NCBI GenBank assembly: GCA_937922795.1
Contig: CALAJK010000083.1
Coordinates: forward strand, 1 to 56,892
Length of the DNA: 56,892 nucleotides
DNA from: an uncultured Anaerolineae bacterium
GTDB taxonomy: Bacteria; Chloroflexota; Anaerolineae; Aggregatilineales; Phototrophicaceae
Reading direction: 5' to 3'
Part shown: piece by piece, positions 1 through 8,815 of the stretch
Position numbering within the stretch: position 1 is the stretch's first letter
Layout: each line of letters starts with the position of its first letter
Made by a program: the position numbers and the translations under genes
The notes under the pieces: model-generated
What the model saw: the letters and a program-made list of their open reading frames with translations, nothing else
What the model was told of the DNA's origin: nothing
The model's database searches: none

Positions 1-129
1 CAGGTTGTCCAGCCCGGCCAGGTGCAGCACAGCGTTGAGGCCGTTCTTGCCCATGACTTCTTCCATCGCGTCCAGGAAGATGCGGGCGAACTTGTTGGGA
101 TAGTAGTATCCGCTTTTCTGTGGCGGCAT
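1..129 (-). CDS. V4R-domain (4-vinyl reductase-like) protein, N-terminal part
   Basis: Forty-three codons from an ATG at 127-129 read leftwards off the window edge, beginning MPPQKSGYYYPNKFARIF and continuing with EEVMGKNGLNAVL. From memory, this opening (short Pro/Lys start, YYPNK, then MEEVMGKNG) matches V4R-domain small-molecule or hydrocarbon-binding proteins common in Chloroflexota. The rest of the domain lies outside the window, so ligand and role cannot be judged. The gene is divergent from cysS, with more than 500 bases between them. Reading frame and start are clear; the family call is from recall of similar sequences only. Confidence 0.6.
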   Translation of the reverse strand, partial: MPPQKSGYYYPNKFARIFLDAMEEVMGKNGLNAVLHLAGLDNL

Positions 130-666
130 CGCAGTGGCCCTTTCGGTTCGATAGGGACAGCGCCGCGCCCGCGAGGCCCTCATGCCCGGCTGCCCGCGGG
201 ACGGCGGATGACAAACACCTTCAGTAGTCTAGCACATGTGCCGCTGATGCGCAGTTGACTGCGTCCGGTTGGACGCATTCGGAAATGGGAGCAGGGTGCT
301 GTTTCCACCGCGTGCATGTCGCGGGTGGGGCGCTTTGGCCTCGGACGCCAAGCGCAGCGCCCCTACCCGGACAAGCAAGGTTAGGACGGGCTTGTGGCTG
401 CCCGCCGGCGCTCTCACCGTCCACGCTCGCAGACGCGAAAATCGCGCCCCCGCCATCCGTTTTGCCCCTGGAAGCCGCTCAAAATCGTCTCGATGCGGCA
501 GCGCTGTCCGGGTTAAACTTTCCATATAGGCTGCACTTGTGATGTGCGCTACAATGTGATCGCTCATTGACGCAGCGGGGTGCAATGCGCCTGGCGGCCG
601 CCGCTCACCATGACCGGCAGGGCGACGGGCGCTCATGGCGACCAAAGTGAGGAAGCGCCGGGTATT
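130..666. other. Intergenic region between V4R gene and cysS
   Basis: About 540 bases with no convincing gene; the open frames here are short and arginine-rich. Two fold-back signals are visible. TGCGTCC/GGACGCA (260-277) has a 4-base loop. An imperfect long hairpin at about 330-366 pairs GGGCGC with GCGCCC around TTGGC/GCCAA. A -10-like TACAAT lies at 550-555 without a good -35. The region must hold the promoters of both divergent genes, but none can be assigned firmly. Confidence 0.5.
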
Positions 667-2130
667 ATGGGGTTGAAGATTTACAACGTCTTAGGACGAG
701 AGAAGCAGGAGTTCCAGCCGCTGGAACCGGGGCGCGTGGGCATGTACGTCTGCGGGCCGACGGTATACGACCACGCCCACATCGGCCACGCCAAGGCTTA
801 CGTGTCGTTCGACGTCGTCGTGCGCTACCTGCGCTACCGCGGCTACGACGTGCTGTACGTGCAGAACATCACCGACGTCGGCCATCTGACCGACACCGAG
901 TCGGGCGAGGATAAGATCCTGCGCAAGGCGGCTCAGCTTCAGGCGCGCCCGATGCAGATCGTCGAGACCTATACGCGCAGCTACTTCGAGGACATGGACG
1001 CGCTGGGCGTGCTGCGCCCGGATATCTCCCCGCGCGCCAGCGCCCACATCCCCGAACAGATCAAGATGATCGAGCAGCTTCTGGCCAAGGGGCACGCTTA
1101 CGTGGTCAACGGCAGCGTCTATTTTGACGTGACCACCGCGCCCGGCTACGGCAAGTTGTCCAACCGCCGCATTGAAGAGCAGGCCGCCGGCACGCGCGAA
1201 GTGGTGCGCGATGAGAAGCGCCACCCCGAAGACTTCGCCCTATGGAAGCGGGCTGACCCCGAACACATCCTGCGGTGGGACAGCCCCTGGGGCGAGGGCT
1301 TCCCCGGCTGGCACATCGAGTGTTCGGCCATGGCGCGCAAATATCTAGGGCCAACCTTCGACATTCACGGCGGCGGCGTGGACAACATCTTCCCCCACAA
1401 CGAGTCGGAGATCGCCCAGAGCGAGTGCGCCAACGACGCCGAATTCGCCCGCTACTGGATGCTGGTCGGCAGCCTGCTGGTGCCGGGGCCGGATGGCAAC
1501 CCAGTGAAGATGTCCAAGAGTCTGGGCAACTTCCTGACTATCAAGGACGCGCTCAAGCTGCACCGGCCGGAAGTCATCCGGACGTTCATCCTCAGCGCGC
1601 ACTACAGCAATCCCATCGTCTACAGCCCGGAGGGGCTGGCGGCGGCGGCGGCCGGCTGGGAACGGCTGTACAGCCCGGTGCGCCTGGCGCGGCAGATGCT
1701 GGCCAACGCGCCAGCGACCGACGATGGCAGCGCCATCCTACCCCGGCTGGAGGCGGCGCGCGCCGACTTCATCAGCGTGATGGACGACGACTTCAACACG
1801 CCGCGCGCGCTGGCCGTCCTGCAGGAGCTGACGCGCGACGTGAACGCCCTGCTCAACAGCAGCGCTGCCGTAGGCCGGCCAGCGCTGGAAGCCATCGAGG
1901 CGACCTACCGCGAGCTGGGCGGCGGCGTGCTGGGCATCATCCCGGCGGCCGAGGCGATGGGCAGCGATGGTCAGCGCGAGGCGGGTTTGGTCGAGCTGCT
2001 AGTCAGCCTGCGGGCTGAAGCGCGCAAGAAGAAAGACTACGCCACCAGCGATCGCATCCGCGATGAGCTGGCGCGGCTGGGCGTCCTCCTTGAAGATCGG
2101 CCAGATGGCACTGTGTGGCGGTTGCAGTAA
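667..2130 (+). CDS. cysS: Cysteinyl-tRNA synthetase
   Basis: Class I aminoacyl-tRNA synthetase of 487 residues, charging tRNA-Cys with cysteine in the cytoplasm. The HIGH motif is at residues 38-41 and KMSKS in the second half (KMSKSLGNF). The zinc ligands expected for CysRS are recognisable: Cys29 in YVCGPTVYD, the Cys of HIECSAM, and His/Glu in FPHNESE. I chose the ATG at 667 because it begins the conserved MGLKIYN and has GAGG a short distance upstream; the frame is open further upstream without conservation. It is followed after 3 bases by a SpoU-type methyltransferase, a frequent bacterial pairing. Full length, nothing odd. Confidence 0.96.
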   Translation: MGLKIYNVLGREKQEFQPLEPGRVGMYVCGPTVYDHAHIGHAKAYVSFDVVVRYLRYRGYDVLYVQNITDVGHLTDTESGEDKILRKAAQLQARPMQIVETYTRSYFEDMDALGVLRPDISPRASAHIPEQIKMIEQLLAKGHAYVVNGSVYFDVTTAPGYGKLSNRRIEEQAAGTREVVRDEKRHPEDFALWKRADPEHILRWDSPWGEGFPGWHIECSAMARKYLGPTFDIHGGGVDNIFPHNESEIAQSECANDAEFARYWMLVGSLLVPGPDGNPVKMSKSLGNFLTIKDALKLHRPEVIRTFILSAHYSNPIVYSPEGLAAAAAGWERLYSPVRLARQMLANAPATDDGSAILPRLEAARADFISVMDDDFNTPRALAVLQELTRDVNALLNSSAAVGRPALEAIEATYRELGGGVLGIIPAAEAMGSDGQREAGLVELLVSLRAEARKKKDYATSDRIRDELARLGVLLEDRPDGTVWRLQ

Positions 2131-2133
2131 GCT

Positions 2134-2895
2134 ATGAGCGAGTTTCTGTACGGTCATTGGGCGGTGATGGAAGCGCTGCGCGCCGGGCGGCGGACGCTGG
2201 AGCAGCTTCTGCTGGCCGATACGGTCGAAGAGAAGGGCATAGTCGGGCGCATCGTGCGGGCGGCGCAGGAGCGCGGCCTGCGCGTGCAGCGCGTGTCCCG
2301 GCGCATCTTGGACGATCTGGCCAACGGCGGCAGCCACCAGAACACGGTGCTGCGCGTCGGGCCGTATCCCTATGCTGATCTGGACGATGCCTTTGCGCTG
2401 GCCGAAAAGCGGGGCGAGAAGCCGTTTCTGCTCATCCTTGACCTGCTCAAAGACCCGCAGAACGCCGGCACGCTGCTGCGAGTGGCCGACGCCGTCGGCA
2501 TCCACGGCGTGGTCATCCAGGAGCGGCGCGGCGTCTCGGTCACGCCGGCGGTGGTCAACGCCTCGTCCGGGGCGGTGGAATATCTCCAGGTGATCCAGGT
2601 GACCAATCTGGTCACCACGATGAAGGCGCTCAAAGAACGTGATGTGTGGATTGTCGGCCTGGAGGCCGGCCCGGACATCCGGCCGCTGGACAGCACCAAA
2701 CTGGATATGGCGCTGGGGCTGGTGCTGGGCAGCGAGGGCGAAGGCATGCGCCGCCTGGTGCGCGACACCTGTGACCTGCTGCTGACGATCCCGATGCGCG
2801 GGCATCTGGCCAGCCTGAATGTGGCGACGGCCGGTTCGATCGCCCTGTACGCCGCCTGGCAGGCCCGCGCCTGGCAGGGCTGGGAACACGCCTGA
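2134..2895 (+). CDS. rlmB: RlmB/TrmH-type rRNA 2'-O-ribose methyltransferase
   Basis: A 253-residue SpoU/TrmH-family SAM-dependent 2'-O-ribose methyltransferase. The N-terminal substrate-binding domain (about 1-85, YGHWAVMEAL) is that of the RlmB group, which methylates G2251 of 23S rRNA. The knotted catalytic domain carries all three family motifs: LDLLKDPQNAGTLLR, VLGSEGEGM and LNVATAGSIALY. It starts 3 bases after cysS and is probably co-transcribed with it. The family is certain; the exact nucleotide target is inferred from the N-terminal domain and the cysS linkage. Confidence 0.88.
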   Translation: MSEFLYGHWAVMEALRAGRRTLEQLLLADTVEEKGIVGRIVRAAQERGLRVQRVSRRILDDLANGGSHQNTVLRVGPYPYADLDDAFALAEKRGEKPFLLILDLLKDPQNAGTLLRVADAVGIHGVVIQERRGVSVTPAVVNASSGAVEYLQVIQVTNLVTTMKALKERDVWIVGLEAGPDIRPLDSTKLDMALGLVLGSEGEGMRRLVRDTCDLLLTIPMRGHLASLNVATAGSIALYAAWQARAWQGWEHA

Positions 2896-2949
2896 CCGGC
2901 TGCGCGGCGGCCGTCCCGGCATTCAAGATTTTTTTGGAGGTGACGACGC

Positions 2950-3507
2950 ATGATTAACGACATCATCAACGAAACCCGGCAGAAAATGAAAGCCAGCCTG
3001 CACGTGTTCGAGGAAGACCTGCACGGCATTCGCGGCGGGCGCGCCAGCACGGCGCTGGTGGACCGGCTGATCGTAGACTATTACGGCCAGGAGACCGAGC
3101 TGCGCCAGTTAGCCAACATCTCGACGCCGGAAGCCATGCAGATCCTCATCCGTCCCTACGACAAAGGCGCGGTCAAGGCCATCGAGAAAGCCATCCAGAC
3201 GGCCAACATCGGCATCAATCCGAACGTAGATGGCGACAATATTCGGCTGAACATGCCCCCGCTCACCCGCGAACGGCGCATCGAGCTGGTCAAATTCCTA
3301 CACAAGCGCATGGAAGAGGCGCGGGTGGCGATCCGCAACATCCGCCGCAGCGCCAACGACGACCTGCGCGACTTCGAGAAGGAGAAGTTGATCTCCGAGG
3401 ACGAGATGGAACGCGGCGAGCAGGAAATCCAGAAGCTGACCGACCAGTTCATCGCCCAGATCGAGGAGCTGGGCAAGCTCAAAGAAAAAGAGATCATGGA
3501 AGTCTAA
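2950..3507 (+). CDS. frr: Ribosome recycling factor
   Basis: A 185-residue RRF, the usual length for the family. With EF-G it splits the post-termination ribosome in the cytoplasm. Recognisable blocks are the N-terminal helix, GGRAS (about 27-31), the IRPYD strand, the NPNVDGDNIRLNMPPLT loop and the final three-helix domain rich in Lys/Glu. A strong GGAGG lies about 9 bases before the ATG. It sits in the order rlmB, frr, uppS; linkage of frr with uppS is widespread in bacteria. Full length and unremarkable. Confidence 0.96.
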   Translation: MINDIINETRQKMKASLHVFEEDLHGIRGGRASTALVDRLIVDYYGQETELRQLANISTPEAMQILIRPYDKGAVKAIEKAIQTANIGINPNVDGDNIRLNMPPLTRERRIELVKFLHKRMEEARVAIRNIRRSANDDLRDFEKEKLISEDEMERGEQEIQKLTDQFIAQIEELGKLKEKEIMEV

Positions 3508-3538
3508 GGCGAGCGACTGAGTAAAACTCGGCATCTCG

Positions 3539-3567
3539 TTGTATCATACACAGGACGGGTTTATAGG
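3539..3567 (+). promoter_or_regulatory. Weak sigma70-like promoter before uppS
   Basis: TTGTAT and TATAGG are separated by 17 bases in the 108-base gap between frr and uppS. Matches to consensus are three and four of six, so this may be only a secondary start inside a larger operon. Confidence 0.3.
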
Positions 3568-3615
3568 GGTGTGTCTACACACCGGCCCGGCAAGTCCGCC
3601 CTGGGAAGGGAAAGT

Positions 3616-4389
3616 ATGGGTATGGTCGTTGTAGCGCCAGATGTGAGCAGCCAGTCCGAGACGCTGCTGCCGCCCCGTATCCCCCGGCACGTCGCCATCA
3701 TCATGGATGGCAATGGGCGTTGGGCCAAAGCCCGCGGCCTGCCGCGCACCGAAGGCCACCGCCAGGGCACGGAGAACCTGCGCCAGATCATCCGCGCCTG
3801 CGTCGAGTTCGGCATCGAGATCCTGACGATCTACGCCTTCTCGACCGAAAACTGGCAGCGGCCGCCGCTGGAAGTCCGCCTGCTGATGAACATCCTGGAG
3901 ATGGTGCTCGACCGCGAACTGCGCGAGCTGCACGACAACGGCGTGCAGATCCGGCACATCGGCAAGCTCGACCAGGTGGCGCCGCATTTGCAGCGCAAAA
4001 TCCGCGAGGCGTGCGCGTACACCCGCGACAACCGCCGCCTCATCCTGAACGTGGCCTTCAACTACGGCGGGCGCGATGAGATCGTCCACGCTGTGCAGGA
4101 GATCGTCCGGTCGGGCATTCCCGCCGACCAGATTGACGAGGCGCTGCTGAACCAGTACATGTACACCGGCGGCCTGCCCGACCCCGACCTCATCATCCGC
4201 ACCAGCGGCGAGCTGCGCATCAGCAACTTTTTGCTGTGGCAGGCGGCCTACGCCGAGTACTATTTCACGCCGGTTTACTGGCCGGATTTCGACCGGGAGC
4301 AGTTACTGCAGGCGCTGCACGAATACAGCCGCCGCACACGCCGCTTTGGCCAGATTGACGAACAGCTAACAGACGAGATTGGGGAATAG
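3616..4389 (+). CDS. uppS: Isoprenyl transferase (undecaprenyl diphosphate synthase family)
   Basis: cis-Prenyltransferase that extends farnesyl diphosphate with isopentenyl diphosphate to the C55 carrier lipid for cell-wall and glycan synthesis. The catalytic block [13 protein letters not shown] (Asp31) and the downstream [27 protein letters not shown] and FLLWQ-YAE motifs are all present. I chose ATG 3616 (257 residues) because GGAAGGG precedes it; a GTG at 3571 would add 15 unconserved residues. It lies after frr and 9 bases before the MoxR-like gene. Length matches the family. Confidence 0.95.
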   Translation: MGMVVVAPDVSSQSETLLPPRIPRHVAIIMDGNGRWAKARGLPRTEGHRQGTENLRQIIRACVEFGIEILTIYAFSTENWQRPPLEVRLLMNILEMVLDRELRELHDNGVQIRHIGKLDQVAPHLQRKIREACAYTRDNRRLILNVAFNYGGRDEIVHAVQEIVRSGIPADQIDEALLNQYMYTGGLPDPDLIIRTSGELRISNFLLWQAAYAEYYFTPVYWPDFDREQLLQALHEYSRRTRRFGQIDEQLTDEIGE

Positions 4390-4398
4390 AGGAAGCCG

Positions 4399-5373
4399 AT
4401 GTTCAACGATGCCGGCCAGGTGACGCGCGCGCTGGGCGAGCAGCAGTACATTTCTACGGATGAGATTTCCACAGTGATGTTCCTGGCCGAAAAATTGGAG
4501 AAGCCGGTGCTGACCGAGGGACCCGCCGGCGTGGGCAAGACCGAACTGGCCAAAGCCTGGGCGCGCGCCACCGGCCGGCCGCTCATCCGCTTGCAGTGCT
4601 ACGAAGGGCTGGACGAGAGCAAAGCGCTATACGAGTGGGAGTACGCCAAACAGATGCTGTACACCCAACTGCTGCGCGACAAGCTGAGCGAACTGCTGTC
4701 CCAGGCCGCCACGCTGACCGAAGCCGCCGACCGCCTGGGACAAGAGGAAAGCGTGTTCTTCTCCGAACGCTTCCTGCTGCCGCGGCCGCTGCTCCAAGCG
4801 ATCACCTCGCCGGAGCCGACGGTGCTGCTGATCGACGAGATCGACCGCGCCGACGCCGAGTTCGAGGCCTTCCTGCTGGAGATCCTCAGCGACTTTCAGG
4901 TGTCTGTGCCGGAGCTGGGGACGATCACCGCCCGCCACCTGCCGGCTGTCATCCTGACCAGCAACAACACCCGCGACCTGTCGGAGGCGCTCAAGCGCCG
5001 CTGCCTGTACCTGTTCATTGACTACCCGGATCACGAGTCTGAACTGCGGGTGGTGCGGATGCGCGTGCCGCAGCTCAACGCGCGGCTGGCCGAGCAGGCG
5101 GTGGAAGTGGTGCAAAGCCTGCGCCAGATGGACTTGAAGAAAAGCCCCAGCGTGTCCGAGACGATTGACTGGGCGCGGGCGCTGGTGATGCTCAACGCCG
5201 ACCAGCTCGACCGGGCGACGCTGGAGACCACGCTGACGGTGCTGCTGAAGCACGAGTCCGACGTGCAGAAAGCCCGGCGGGCGCTGTTGGAGGGCCGGAC
5301 GCGCCCGCCCCAGCGCCGCCCCGGCGACCCTGATGCGGGCCGCCCCTCCGGCCGGAGCGGCTGGACGAACTGA
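4399..5373 (+). CDS. MoxR-family AAA+ ATPase
   Basis: A 324-residue AAA+ protein. Walker A GPAGVGKT is at residues 41-48, Walker B reads LLIDEIDRAD, sensor 1 ILTSNNTRDL, followed by an arginine-finger-like LKRRCLYLFIDYP. This arrangement is typical of the MoxR/CoxD chaperone-like group, which usually works with a von Willebrand A-domain protein to mature metalloenzymes or complexes. No such partner lies next to it here. The last 40 residues are Arg/Pro-rich and probably unstructured. AGAGGA precedes the ATG. It may be co-transcribed with uppS. Client protein unknown. Confidence 0.85.
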   Translation: MFNDAGQVTRALGEQQYISTDEISTVMFLAEKLEKPVLTEGPAGVGKTELAKAWARATGRPLIRLQCYEGLDESKALYEWEYAKQMLYTQLLRDKLSELLSQAATLTEAADRLGQEESVFFSERFLLPRPLLQAITSPEPTVLLIDEIDRADAEFEAFLLEILSDFQVSVPELGTITARHLPAVILTSNNTRDLSEALKRRCLYLFIDYPDHESELRVVRMRVPQLNARLAEQAVEVVQSLRQMDLKKSPSVSETIDWARALVMLNADQLDRATLETTLTVLLKHESDVQKARRALLEGRTRPPQRRPGDPDAGRPSGRSGWTN

Positions 5374-5409
5374 GCCGGGCGCACAGCGCAAGCCGCCCCC
5401 ACCGGCGCG

Positions 5410-5452
5410 TTAAGGCCGCTTGAAATTGGCTTCAAAGCCGCACAAACCTTAA
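5410..5452. repeat. Imperfect nested inverted repeat after the MoxR gene
   Basis: TTAAGG (5410-5415) pairs with CCTTAA (5447-5452), and inside it TTGAA (5420-5424) faces TTCAA (5431-5435). It lies just upstream of the -10 of the next gene, so it could be a terminator of the preceding operon or an operator. There is no T-run. Confidence 0.4.
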
Positions 5453-5463
5453 CGAACAGCCTC

Positions 5464-5469
5464 TATAAT
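5464..5469 (+). promoter_or_regulatory. -10 element of lipoprotein gene
   Basis: A consensus TATAAT 33 bases before the start codon. No good -35 lies 16-18 bases upstream. The same lone TATAAT pattern precedes several other genes in this window. Confidence 0.5.
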
Positions 5470-5502
5470 GGAGGGCGACGCACAGATTGAGCGAAAGGCC
5501 TG

Positions 5503-5925
5503 ATGATGCGCCGCCGCGTGATCGTGGTTCGTCTATTTGTCGCCATCCTGTTCAGCCTGCTGGTCGCGGGCTGCGAACTCCTGGAGCAGGGATGCGACCC
5601 CGACAAGTCCTACACTTACCAGCCGGATCTGCCGCCCAGCGCCGAAGTCACCTCTCTGCGCTGCGATTATGTCACCTACCGGCTGGTGTTCCGCCTGGCC
5701 GCCGAGGATCTGGCCGCGTTCCAGGCGGCCGTGCCGGTTGAGGAATGGCATACGCAGCGCGTGAGCCGCATCTTCGCCGACCCGCCGCATGCCAGCGAAG
5801 CGGCGCGGGCCAGCCGCTACCTCTACGGCGAACACAGCGACGGCGTGTACTTGATCACCGTCTTGATCGACATGTCAGACGACCAGACTTATATTGTGTA
5901 CTACGATTCGGATAACATTGACTGA
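5503..5925 (+). CDS. Small predicted lipoprotein of unknown function
   Basis: A 140-residue protein with a basic N-terminus, a hydrophobic stretch and the lipobox LVAGC ending at Cys24, so it is probably lipidated and held on the outer face of the cytoplasmic membrane. The mature part is about 116 residues, acidic, rich in Tyr and Asp, with no motif I recognise. AAAGG sits close to the ATG; a second ATG follows immediately. It stands alone between a -10 element and a convergent response-regulator gene. Function unknown. Confidence 0.75.
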   Translation: MMRRRVIVVRLFVAILFSLLVAGCELLEQGCDPDKSYTYQPDLPPSAEVTSLRCDYVTYRLVFRLAAEDLAAFQAAVPVEEWHTQRVSRIFADPPHASEAARASRYLYGEHSDGVYLITVLIDMSDDQTYIVYYDSDNID

Positions 5926-5979
5926 CGCCGCGGCGCAGCGCGCCGACGATCGGGGCAGATCGCGCCCGGCTGATCGCAA

Positions 5980-6363
5980 TCAGTTCTCGCCCAGGGCGCG
6001 GATGCGCTCGGCCAGCTTCTGATAGTCCAGCGGCTTGCGCAAGAAGGTGATGTTCAGCGACTGGAGCAGCGCCGGATCTGGGTTTTCGGCGGCGGTGACC
6101 AGGAAGAAGGGGCGTGTGTCGCCCACCTCGCGCAGGCGGCGGGCGATATCGATGCCGTTGACGGTTTGAATCCACAAGTCGAGAAAGATGGCGCGCGCCG
6201 CCCGGTAGCGCGGCGTCTCCAATGCTGAGAGGCTGGCGGCCGAGGCGTCGGACAAATGCAGCACGCCGATGCCGCGCGCCTCTAGACCGAACTGCATCAG
6301 CAACCCTTCCGTCTCATCGTCCTCAATGTAGATGACGTCAATGGATGACATGCTGCCGCGCAT
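5980..6363 (-). CDS. Stand-alone response regulator receiver domain
   Basis: A 127-residue CheY-like receiver with no output domain. The acidic pocket is Glu14-Asp15-Asp16 (IEDDE), the phosphoacceptor Asp62 (FLDLW), the switch Thr90 (LVTAAE) and the conserved Lys110 (RKPLD). It should therefore be phosphorylatable and act through protein contact. No histidine kinase is adjacent; a kinase-like gene lies 40 kb away in this window. Start could be the first ATG (6363) or the fifth codon (6351). The gene is preceded by an AT-rich stretch that probably holds its promoter. Confidence 0.88.
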   Translation of the reverse strand: MRGSMSSIDVIYIEDDETEGLLMQFGLEARGIGVLHLSDASAASLSALETPRYRAARAIFLDLWIQTVNGIDIARRLREVGDTRPFFLVTAAENPDPALLQSLNITFLRKPLDYQKLAERIRALGEN

Positions 6364-6530
6364 TCTGGTGATCGACGAGATACCACCTTATCGTATTTAT
6401 AACACGGTTTCAGACATTACACAACCTAAACCTGTGTGTAGTTTGTAAATTTAAACCAAAAATAGGACTTACATCCTATAAAATAGGCATATTAATCGAG
6501 CAGAGCTGGTTGATGGTGTGCATTTCAGAT

Positions 6531-6561
6531 AAAAACAGGGCGGGTGTATGGCCCGCCCTGT
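6531..6561 (-). terminator. Rho-independent terminator of etfBA
   Basis: A perfect 10-bp stem, ACAGGGCGGG with CCCGCCCTGT (6535-6544/6552-6561), 7-base loop. Read on the minus strand it is followed by five T. It lies 20 bases beyond the etfA stop codon. Confidence 0.9.
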
Positions 6562-6580
6562 CAGAAACCGCGCCCCAGTC

Positions 6581-7618
6581 TTACTTGCCCAGCCGTTTCT
6601 TCAGCTCGGCCGTCAGCGCCGGCACGATCTGGAACAGATCGCCGACCAGGCCGTAGCGCGCCAGCTTGAAGATCGGCGCTTCTGGGTCTTTGTTGATGGC
6701 GACGATCACCTTGCTGGTGCGCATGCCCGCCTGGTGCTGGATGGCGCCAGAGATGCCGCAGGCGATGTACAAATCTGGACTGACGGTCTTGCCCGTCTGC
6801 CCGACCTGATGGGCATAGGGGATGTAGCCGGCGTCCACTGCTGCGCGGCTGGCGCCCACCGCCGCCCCCAGCACGTCGGCCAGCGGCTGCAGCACGTGCT
6901 GGAAGGCATCTTGCGCCTTCCACACCGCCGGGTCGGCCACGCCGGGCGGCGGCTCTTTCGGGTTGTTGGCCATGGCCCGCCCGCCGGAGACGATGATGGC
7001 CGCGTCCGTCAGGTTGACCGCGCCGACTTCCTGTTCGAAGCCTTCGATCTTGGTGGCGATCTCGGCCTCCGCCAGCGCCGGCGGCACGGCGACGATCTCG
7101 GCTTTCGCGCCCGCGTCCGGCGTCGGCGCTTTGAACGCCCGCCCGCGCACCGCCAGGAACTGCGTCGGGCCGCTGCCGACGGCCTCGCTCAGGATCTTGC
7201 CGGCATAGACCGGGCGCACGACGCTGATCGCGCCGTCTCCGCCCACCTCCAGGCTGATGACCTCTGTCAGCAGGCTGGAGTCGGTGTCCGCCGCCGACGC
7301 CGCCAGCAGCTCGCGCGCGCGCGCCGTGCCCACCGCCAGCACCACCCGCGGCTGGCGCTCGGTCACCAGGCGGGTCAGCAGCGCGGCATACGGCTCCAGG
7401 CGGAAGCCGTGGAGGGTGGCGTCCTCGCACACCAGCGCCTGGTTCGCCCCGTACTGCCCGGCCTCGGCCGCCACCGCGCCGGCCCCTTCGCCGAACACCA
7501 GCGCCGCCAGCGGCACGCCCAGCTTATCGGCGATCAGGCGGCCAGCGCCGAGCGCCTCCCAACTGGTGGGGATCGCTTTGCCGTTGAAGGTCTCAATCCA
7601 TACGAACACCGCGCTCAT
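6581..7618 (-). CDS. etfA: Electron transfer flavoprotein alpha subunit
   Basis: A 345-residue ETF alpha chain, which with EtfB carries electrons from acyl-CoA and related dehydrogenases. The C-terminal FAD domain (about 205-320) shows the family blocks [46 protein letters not shown] and [11 protein letters not shown]. The N-terminal half carries the usual alpha/beta domain. It overlaps etfB by 4 bases (ATGA), so the subunits are translationally coupled. A terminator follows directly. No ETF-quinone oxidoreductase or acyl-CoA dehydrogenase lies nearby, so the electron donor and acceptor are not identifiable here. Confidence 0.95.
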   Translation of the reverse strand: MSAVFVWIETFNGKAIPTSWEALGAGRLIADKLGVPLAALVFGEGAGAVAAEAGQYGANQALVCEDATLHGFRLEPYAALLTRLVTERQPRVVLAVGTARARELLAASAADTDSSLLTEVISLEVGGDGAISVVRPVYAGKILSEAVGSGPTQFLAVRGRAFKAPTPDAGAKAEIVAVPPALAEAEIATKIEGFEQEVGAVNLTDAAIIVSGGRAMANNPKEPPPGVADPAVWKAQDAFQHVLQPLADVLGAAVGASRAAVDAGYIPYAHQVGQTGKTVSPDLYIACGISGAIQHQAGMRTSKVIVAINKDPEAPIFKLARYGLVGDLFQIVPALTAELKKRLGK

Positions 7619-8394
7619 AGCACTTTCTCCTCCAGCAGCCGGTCTACCAGCTTTTTGGCCTGCTCTTCAGGCGTGCCTTCGATCATCTCCACCTGGCCTT
7701 CGCGCGCGGGCAGGTTCATGTACTTCACGACGCGCGTCTTGGGGGCGGGCGCGCTGATGCCCAGGTCGGCCAGCGACCACACCGGGATGACGGCCTTGGA
7801 CGCCTTGCGAATGCCGATGAAAGACGGGTAGCGCGGCTCGTTGATGTCTTTCATCACGCTGATGACCGCCGGCAGCCTGCTGGTGACGATCTGGCGTCCC
7901 TGCTCCAGCAGCCGCTCGACCTTGATCGTCCCGGCCGCATAGTCTACCGCCGCGATCTTGGAGACGTAGCTGAGCATCGTCCAGCCCAGCTTGCGGGCGA
8001 TCTGGTAGTTGTGTTGGTCAGTGCCGACGTCTACGCTCTCCTTGCCCAGGATGATCAGGTTCACGCCGTCCAGCTTTTTCACCGCGGCGGCGGCGGCGGC
8101 GGCGTAGGCCAGGCTGTCGGCGTCCGCCAGCGCCTCGTCCCAGATGCGGATGGCCTCATCCAGCCCCATCGCCAGGCTGTGCTTGAGCGCCTCGGCGTGC
8201 ATCTCCGGGCCGATGGCGATCACGGTGGATTTGCCGCCGGCGTTCTTGGCCTGCACGATGGCTTCTTCCAGCGCGTACTCATCCCAGGGGTTGACGACGG
8301 TGGCCGCGTCGCCCCAGGTGACCTTGCCGTCACCGCCGACCTCAACTTTGGCGGCGGTATCCGGCGTGCTTCGGGTGAACACTACGACATGCAA
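7615..8394 (-). CDS. etfB: Electron transfer flavoprotein beta subunit
   Basis: A 259-residue ETF beta chain, the partner of EtfA. It contains the AMP/recognition-type N-terminus (HVVVFTRSTPDTAAK), NPWDEYALEEA, the DADSLAYAAA segment and the ETF-beta signature around ESVDVGTDQHNYQIARKLG and SRLPAVISVMKDINEPRYPS. I chose a TTG start at 8392-8394: AGGAGGG lies 8 bases upstream and the product then begins at the conserved HVVVF. An upstream GTG at 8412 would put the ribosome-binding site inside the gene. It is first in the etfBA operon, behind a palindrome-covered promoter. Confidence 0.94.
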   Translation of the reverse strand: MHVVVFTRSTPDTAAKVEVGGDGKVTWGDAATVVNPWDEYALEEAIVQAKNAGGKSTVIAIGPEMHAEALKHSLAMGLDEAIRIWDEALADADSLAYAAAAAAAVKKLDGVNLIILGKESVDVGTDQHNYQIARKLGWTMLSYVSKIAAVDYAAGTIKVERLLEQGRQIVTSRLPAVISVMKDINEPRYPSFIGIRKASKAVIPVWSLADLGISAPAPKTRVVKYMNLPAREGQVEMIEGTPEEQAKKLVDRLLEEKVL

Positions 8395-8483
8395 GGTAAC
8401 TACCCTCCTCACAAGCAGTTGACCGTTAGCGATCAGCAGACGCGCGGCGGCGGTGCGCCGGCAGCGCCCCTGTACTGCGCGTC

Positions 8484-8526
8484 ATTGTAGCCCGTCTGCC
8501 CACAAAAATCGAATCGCGATTCGATT
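8484..8526 (-). promoter_or_regulatory. etfBA promoter with 20-bp palindromic operator
   Basis: On the minus strand, TACAAT (8484-8489) is a likely -10. At the position where the -35 would fall, 17 bases upstream, lies a perfect 20-base palindrome, AATCGAATCGCGATTCGATT (8507-8526). A dimeric repressor bound there would block RNA polymerase. Palindrome and -10 are seen directly; the regulator is unknown. Confidence 0.6.
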
Positions 8527-8812
8527 AGGGCTGTTCGCTGCGCCAGCGCTGGGCGGGCGGCAGATCAAGCGGCGCGCCGTCGTCCTGCACCACCTGCGCT
8601 ACATCGCCGTCGCTCAGCCGGATGAACGCGCCCTGGCGTTCGGCTGGCCTGCCGCGCCCGCCTCGCGAGCTGGCCGCGCGCTGGGCTTGGGGCTGCGCGC
8701 CGTCCAGCAGCAGCAGCGCCACCAGCAGCGTCGCGCCGCAGCCGCGATCCGCGACCGCCAGCGGCGGCAGCAGCGCCGCCAGCGCCGCACGCCAGCAGCT
8801 CAGCCGGGGCAT
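8525..8812 (-). CDS. Possible small hypothetical protein
   Basis: A 95-codon frame starting 4 bases after the pentapeptide-repeat gene stop (ATG at 8810-8812) and ending inside the etf palindrome. The N-terminal half holds two hydrophobic runs (LAALLPPLAV, LLVALLLL) and the C-terminal half ends in an acidic FIRLSDGDVAQVV segment. Tight spacing on the same strand supports translation, but the GC-rich composition allows chance frames and I recognise no family. Treat as tentative. Confidence 0.4.
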   Translation of the reverse strand: MPRLSCWRAALAALLPPLAVADRGCGATLLVALLLLDGAQPQAQRAASSRGGRGRPAERQGAFIRLSDGDVAQVVQDDGAPLDLPPAQRWRSEQP

Positions 8813-8815
8813 CGC

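Noticed and set aside
330..366. Imperfect hairpin GGGCGC...GCGCCC as a mobile repeat (REP/MITE)
   Set aside because: Only one copy could be seen in the window, so there is no evidence of repetition.
229..660. Possible T-box leader for cysS
   Set aside because: The gap is long enough, but I found no intact T-box sequence (TGGNACCGCG); ACCGCG occurs once without the preceding bases and no anti-terminator pairing is evident.
3571..3615. GTG start of uppS at 3571
   Set aside because: Adds 15 residues not resembling the family; ATG 3616 has the ribosome-binding site GGAAGGG.
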